Source: Pyrodictiaceae archaeon (GTDB lineage: Archaea; Thermoproteota; Thermoprotei_A; Sulfolobales; Pyrodictiaceae). From it: a stretch of 64,000 bases of DNA. The position numbers and the translations under genes are program-made. Where the stretch lies: the NCBI GenBank assembly GCA_027036135.1, contig JALVSY010000030.1, positions 62,001 to 126,000 of the forward strand, given 5' to 3'. How positions within the stretch are numbered: the stretch's first letter is position 1; every line of letters begins with the position of its first letter. The notes beneath the pieces were generated by a model that saw only the letters and a program-made list of their open reading frames with translations, did not search any database and was not told the DNA's origin. This document shows, piece by piece, positions 60,139-64,000 of the stretch.

Positions 60139-61005
60139 TTGCCCGGTGAAGCAATCTTGGAGGAAGAAGAGAAGACTAGCGCGTCAGAGCCCGTGATAAA
60201 GGGCAGGATGTACCACATAATGCTAGGGCCAGGCGACATCCCCCCGTATGTCCTATTGCCCGGAGACCCTGGGCGCATAGAAACTATAACGTCTACGTGG
60301 GAGCGGGCAGAGCAACTCGCGTTTCACCGGGAATATCGCAGCGCTAGAGGCGTCTACAAAGGAATAGAGATAGGAGCAATTAGCACTGGTATAGGTGGGC
60401 CCTCAACATCCATAGCTATAGAGGAGCTTGCCCGAATAGGTGTACATACTCTTATCCGTGTCGGGACTACTGGCGCTATTCAGCGAGATATAGAGCCAGG
60501 AACACTGATAATAGCAAGCGCTGCTGTGCGCTTTGACGGAACTAGCCACGAGTACGCATACCCCGAGTATCCCGCAGTTGCGAGCCCGGATGCTGTTCTA
60601 GCTCTCGTGGAGGCTGCGGAGAGGCTCGGCTATACCTACCGAGTAGGAGTTGTCGCCTCTACTGCAAGTTTCCATGTGGGGCAAAGCAGGCCCGGATTCC
60701 GGGACTATAGCTGGTCCTTGAGCGAGAAACGCCTAGAGGATCTCCAGCGTATGGGTGTTCTTAGCTTCGAGATGGAGGCTGCAACCCTATTTACACTATC
60801 AAATATATATGGCCTTAGGAGCGGATGTGTATGTGCTGCGATAGCCAACAGAGTTACCAATGAGTTCGTGAAAGACAAGGGTGTCAAAGAGACAATAAAG
60901 GTGGCTAACGAGGCCCTACGTATCTTAGCCAGCGCTGATAAGAAATTTGGACAAAAACTCCACAGTATTAGTGAACTATATTCTGTCCTCAAAGAATTTG
61001 CTTAA
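60139..61005 (+). CDS. Nucleoside phosphorylase, uridine phosphorylase type
   Basis: This splits nucleosides with phosphate in salvage. Motifs include VLLPGDPGRIETI at about residues 34-46, GAISTGIGGPSTSIAIEEL, LIRVGTTGAIQ and the sugar-binding SFEMEAATLFTLS near 211-223, as in uridine phosphorylases of the PNP/UDP family. The length of 288 is slightly long owing to an N-terminal ~25 residues. The start is TTG 60139. The gene overlaps the thiolase gene by 17 bases (convergent). Confidence 0.92.
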   Translation: MPGEAILEEEEKTSASEPVIKGRMYHIMLGPGDIPPYVLLPGDPGRIETITSTWERAEQLAFHREYRSARGVYKGIEIGAISTGIGGPSTSIAIEELARIGVHTLIRVGTTGAIQRDIEPGTLIIASAAVRFDGTSHEYAYPEYPAVASPDAVLALVEAAERLGYTYRVGVVASTASFHVGQSRPGFRDYSWSLSEKRLEDLQRMGVLSFEMEAATLFTLSNIYGLRSGCVCAAIANRVTNEFVKDKGVKETIKVANEALRILASADKKFGQKLHSISELYSVLKEFA

Positions 61006-61961
61006 CAAGATTTCTTATCTCTAAGCGGACACGTGGCCCGAGTGGCTCTCCGCTAATCCTTTTCGTTAACTTACAGAAGCTACATATATCCCTGGCTGAT
61101 ACGAGGCCACAATATCTGCATTTCTTATACTCCCTTTTCCCCGCCAATGCTTGGTAGGTTTCTATTCTTTTCTCGAGCCTTCTTAGAAACGAGAGCTTAA
61201 TGCCGGGATGCTCCTCCTCAAGCTTGTTCATGAACTCCTTTATTCTTTCCTCGATAGGCTGCTCTGGCCTAAAAGGACACTCGTCAATCACTATGGGTAG
61301 CTTGTTAACGAGCGCGTAGAGCAACGACTCTTTCTCATATACCTCGTATAGGGGGCGGAGCCTACCAACGGCAAGGCCTTTAATAGTCTCGGTAGCGGGC
61401 CCGAATTTAGCTAGTTGCTCGAGATCCTGGTTAATGAATGACTTAAGAGAATACGCAATTATGTCATCAGCGTTGTGTCCTAGTGCGACATAGTCAGCGC
61501 CTATCTCTACTGCAACAGCATTCAGAATATAGCGCTTAACGAGACCGCAAACACTACATACAGGTCGTCTAGCTCGCCGAGCCAGCTCGTAGACAGTGAA
61601 CCCTATGAGCTTCCTTAGCTCTACTACTATGCAAGGCGTCTTATACTCTTTGCATAGCTGCTGTACCTTTTGAAGACTCTGCTCACTATACTCGCGTAGA
61701 CCAAGGACTATATGAACACCTATTAATCTAAACCCGTATTGTCTTGACAGCTTAGATAATATGGCCAGCATTGTGGAGCTATCTTTACCACCCGACACCG
61801 CTGCGACAATTACCTTAGTCCTTATACAGTGCACCGACACGCCTTAGTATGCGCTCAACCTTCTTTTCCACGAATTCCGAGAAGTGCTGCTTGCACAAGC
61901 GGAGACGAGCATACCTTATCTCAACTATTGCGGGGTTATCACACTTACTACATTTAGCCAC
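60989..61961 (-). pseudogene. TtuA/TtcA-type tRNA 2-thiolation enzyme, split by a frameshift
   Basis: The main frame (60989-61840) encodes the PP-loop ATPase AAVSGGKDSSTML, the catalytic Cys pair region RPVCSVCGLVKRYIL, GHNADDIIAYSL, and a C-terminal zinc ribbon (CRYCGLVSARDICSFC). It lacks the N-terminal zinc finger of the family. That finger lies upstream in another frame: VAKCSKCDNPAIVEIRYARL then RLCKQHFSEFVEKKVERILR, from GTG 61961 to TAA 61815-61817. The frames overlap by 26 bases. Restoring two bases near GACTAAG gives a normal full-length enzyme. It is a mutation, base-call error or recoding. The preceding ubiquitin-like gene supports a 2-thiouridine role. Confidence 0.85.
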
Positions 61962-62160
61962 CACTTGTCGCGACATATATCTCAACCATTTCCCCGTCTT
62001 CTAGGCAGGTATTCTCAAGAATAGGCTCACCCTTGTAGAGAACTACCACGGATTCACGTGAATATCCGAGCTTCTTCAGCACCTCATATACACACCCATT
62101 ACGCGTCTCTATCTCCCTTACCACATTGCCGGGAATTATGCGCACCACTATTCTTACCAA
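61954..62160 (-). CDS. Ubiquitin-like sulfur carrier (TtuB/ThiS/SAMP type)
   Basis: This 68-residue beta-grasp protein ends in Ser-Gly-Gly, the C-terminus thiocarboxylated by an E1-like enzyme. EVLKKLGYSRESVVVLYKGE and EDGEMVEIYVATSGG are typical. Its stop codon overlaps the GTG start region of the tRNA-thiolase zinc-finger frame. TtuB-TtuA is the known pairing for 2-thiolation of position 54 in thermophile tRNA. The start is near 62160 (MVRIVVRI). Confidence 0.88.
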   Translation of the reverse strand: MVRIVVRIIPGNVVREIETRNGCVYEVLKKLGYSRESVVVLYKGEPILENTCLEDGEMVEIYVATSGG

Positions 62161-62255
62161 GGACGATGCCCAGGTCGCCTCCGACCCTGGTTGAGCTAGA
62201 TTAATTTTAGGGATAACGACATTCTTCTTCCCAAAAGGGGAGGGTTATCAACACA

Positions 62256-63482
62256 ATGCATGCAAGTAGCAAGCATGATTTACTGAAACACGGGTTACCA
62301 TCTCCTAGCGAGAGGACGTTTAGTTGTACCTTCTCTCCCGCTGAAGCCCGGGAGCCGAGCCACAGACTCGTGAATGCAGAGCTTCCCCCCTCGCCACTTG
62401 ACCCATTAGAGGCCATGTTTAGCAATATAGCATTTAGAGATTATACTGGGAGATCCCGAATAGTCCTGGCTGAGAAACCTGTAGAGAAAAATCTTAGCTA
62501 CATCGAGTTCCTTGCAAGGATCCTTTACGAGCTAATGCGTACTTATTGGCGCGCACCAATGCCTTTCCAGACCATGTTTGTCTCTCAGCGACTCACCGAG
62601 TACCAGCTAGCTAACATGCGGCCAGGCATGGGTATCTACATAGTTGATCTTGATGCTCTCCGCGAGAAAACAAGCGATGAAGCAACGTTCGCTAGGTTTA
62701 CTAGAACCATTAGCGACCGTTTGCACGAGGCATTTAGCCAGTGGATAGGCTACCTAGTGCTCTACGGCAGAGATGATAGTCTCTCGCTCATAAGGAAGCT
62801 ATGGGAGCCCAGGGTAATTGCCAGGAGGGTCGTGTACGCGAGCCTTCCACCCTACGTAGAAATCCGGCTAGGGGTCCACAGAGAACAGCTACTTAGGCTA
62901 ATATCTCTCTTTTACGGAGAAGTACCTGGGCTAGAAGAGGCGGACACCGTTAGCCAGGCCGTAGCAAGAGCAGAAGATGCATACTTTACTAGCCTAGAAC
63001 TCGTAGCCAATGATCCCTTTATTTCTCTCTATAATAGACCTGCCGTGGACGAGGAAGAAACAAGACAAGATACCGCATTTATTCATTTTGCTCTCAAATC
63101 TGCCGCTATCAAGTACCTAATGGATATTGGTATTGATCCCTCAGCGCTAAGCGTTGAAAGCATTGTCGCCAACATACCCATTGATATAAGGGTTGAGAGG
63201 GGATGGGGTAGCAGCATAACAGTTGAGATTGAGACCATGTATGGAGTAGGTAACCCCGTGTCGAGACTCAGCGCGGTGATAAGAGAGCGGGTTTCACTTG
63301 GCTACAATGTCTGGATAGTATTACCGCCTACTCAGGCACTGATATTTGCTCCCTACATTAGAGGACTTATGCGACACTTCGCGGAGAGAGTAGAGTTCTA
63401 CACGTTCGATACAGTTAAGGGGTCTTTGAGAAGCCTCACGGAATACTATGAAAGAATCGACAAAGCCCTAGGAGAGCTATAG
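62256..63482 (+). CDS. Orphan protein, 408 residues, possible PD-(D/E)XK fold at C-terminus
   Basis: I do not recognise a family. The first ~50 residues are low-complexity, and ATG at about residue 54 (MFSNIAFRDYTGRS) could be the true start. The middle is helical. Near residues 310-345, IPIDIRVERGWGSSITVEIE then TMYGVGNPVSRLSAVIRERV, followed by NVWIVLPPTQA, has the strand-turn-strand-helix order and acidic residues of restriction-endonuclease-like folds (Asp, then Glu-x-Glu). That is a hypothesis only. It is divergent from the sulfur-carrier gene. Confidence 0.7.
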   Translation: MHASSKHDLLKHGLPSPSERTFSCTFSPAEAREPSHRLVNAELPPSPLDPLEAMFSNIAFRDYTGRSRIVLAEKPVEKNLSYIEFLARILYELMRTYWRAPMPFQTMFVSQRLTEYQLANMRPGMGIYIVDLDALREKTSDEATFARFTRTISDRLHEAFSQWIGYLVLYGRDDSLSLIRKLWEPRVIARRVVYASLPPYVEIRLGVHREQLLRLISLFYGEVPGLEEADTVSQAVARAEDAYFTSLELVANDPFISLYNRPAVDEEETRQDTAFIHFALKSAAIKYLMDIGIDPSALSVESIVANIPIDIRVERGWGSSITVEIETMYGVGNPVSRLSAVIRERVSLGYNVWIVLPPTQALIFAPYIRGLMRHFAERVEFYTFDTVKGSLRSLTEYYERIDKALGEL

Positions 63483-63498
63483 GGAAATAATAGTTGCC

Positions 63499-63987
63499 TT
63501 ATCTCGACCATATAGCTGTAGGAGGCTTAACATTCATTTTCTCATAGAGCGCCGATATTACTGCTAAGGCAATGATTACCACGAGGTAGGGTGTTACATC
63601 TGCTATGGAACTAGGTATCCCAACGGTCTCTAAGAGAGGCCTCATCGCATAAAGAAGCCCTACTAGGTAAGATGCAGCAACAACACCTACCGGGTGCCAG
63701 TACCCGAGAATAACAATGCCTAAGCTCATCCACCCCCACCCTAACAACGACATGGATACCCACCGTGAGCCTAGAGGCCCGGTAAAGAATAGGTATGAAC
63801 CAGCAAGACCAACAAGTGCTCCATTGATAATTAATGCCGCTATCCTCGTGAGCGTGACAGGCACTCCAAGCGCTCGAGCTGTTGCCACGTTTTCGCCAAG
63901 GCTTCGGACCACATAACCCAGCCATGAACGAAAGAGCATAAAATATAGGACAATGGGCAAGACTAGAAGAGCAAGAACAACAATCAA
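63499..63987 (-). CDS. ABC transporter permease (BPD_transp_2, nucleoside/sugar type), 5' part beyond window
   Basis: Membrane helices and the conserved RSLGENVATARALGVPVTLT (cytoplasmic coupling loop) mark a permease of the branched-chain amino acid/simple sugar/nucleoside importer family. LLGWGWMSLGIVILGYWHPV and PYLVVIIALAVISALYEK are typical of the nucleoside (BmpA-linked) kind. Only the C-terminal part is complete. The frame is open upstream past 63987 toward the window edge, so the gene likely continues beyond 64000. The remaining transporter genes should lie to the right. Confidence 0.82.
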   Translation of the reverse strand: MIVVLALLVLPIVLYFMLFRSWLGYVVRSLGENVATARALGVPVTLTRIAALIINGALVGLAGSYLFFTGPLGSRWVSMSLLGWGWMSLGIVILGYWHPVGVVAASYLVGLLYAMRPLLETVGIPSSIADVTPYLVVIIALAVISALYEKMNVKPPTAIWSR

Positions 63988-64000
63988 GTCATTGGCTAAT

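Overview
The window reads as chromosomal DNA of a hyperthermophilic crenarchaeon, most likely of the Pyrodictium/Hyperthermus/Pyrolobus group. That placement is my inference from gene content and codon style, not from a search. The evidence is an Orc1/Cdc6 initiator, Rio2 kinase, a Thg1-like protein, crenarchaeal-type Trm10, XPD, SmAP, archaeal-type SAM synthetase, type-4 uracil-DNA glycosylase, QueC (archaeosine route), an intron in tRNA-Cys, C/D box guide RNAs, many GTG and TTG starts, and AGG/AGA/ATA-rich codon use. No rRNA, CRISPR array, transposase or integrase gene was seen.

Layout. 0-6.1 kb: tRNA-Ala, an aminotransferase, a Thg1-like protein, an OsmC protein, a likely C/D box or hairpin RNA, and queC. 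6.2-11.4 kb: an orphan gene, a 740-bp gene-free stretch bounded by an inverted GC-rich element, an ABC-class ATPase, orc1/cdc6 and tRNA-Lys. The stretch is a candidate replication origin. 11.6-17.8 kb: DUF1641 plus a sulfide:quinone oxidoreductase-like flavoprotein, a DUF99 protein, an aKMT-like methyltransferase coupled to a radical SAM enzyme, a ubiquitin-like protein, a double-hotdog thioesterase, and a VapBC module. 17.9-18.9 kb: two converging C/D box sRNAs with long terminal stems, an AbrB-like fragment and tRNA-Glu.

19-28.1 kb is a cell-surface island. It holds a 912-residue pilin-like adhesin and a small pilin, tRNA-Gly, a ferredoxin, a winged-helix regulator, a DUF5305-like membrane protein, a polytopic signal peptidase I, and two TasA/CalY-like filament-subunit genes. 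One of the two is broken by an in-frame TAA. This looks like an archaeal counterpart of SipW/TasA systems and is the most interesting gene set here.

28.2-35.3 kb: glycerate kinase, a broken aldo/keto reductase, a very short ligase-like nucleotidyltransferase, a large KamA-family radical SAM protein, and a decayed 1.5-kb insertion bounded by tRNA-Thr and a copy of its 3' half. 35.4-45.9 kb: a Cys-cluster protein, DUF357-cytidylyltransferase, DUF1028, an isochorismatase-like hydrolase, XPD, a truncated ABC importer, two tandem nucleotidyltransferase-like paralogues, Rio2 and an ArsR-type regulator.

45.9-64 kb: macro-domain protein, tRNA-Val, nitrilase, SmAP, SAM synthetase, a DUF460 protein, a GC-rich structured intergenic region, cupin, phosphoribosyltransferase, Trm10 flanked by C/D sRNA candidates, intron-bearing tRNA-Cys, an FAD oxidoreductase, a Trm5-like enzyme, a membrane-anchored Lon-like protease, UDG, nucleoside phosphorylase, a ubiquitin-like/tRNA-thiolase pair in which the thiolase is frameshifted, an orphan gene, and an ABC permease running off the right edge. 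RNA modification and guide RNA genes recur throughout. At least five coding sequences are interrupted, several at homopolymers, so both real decay and base-call errors must be considered.
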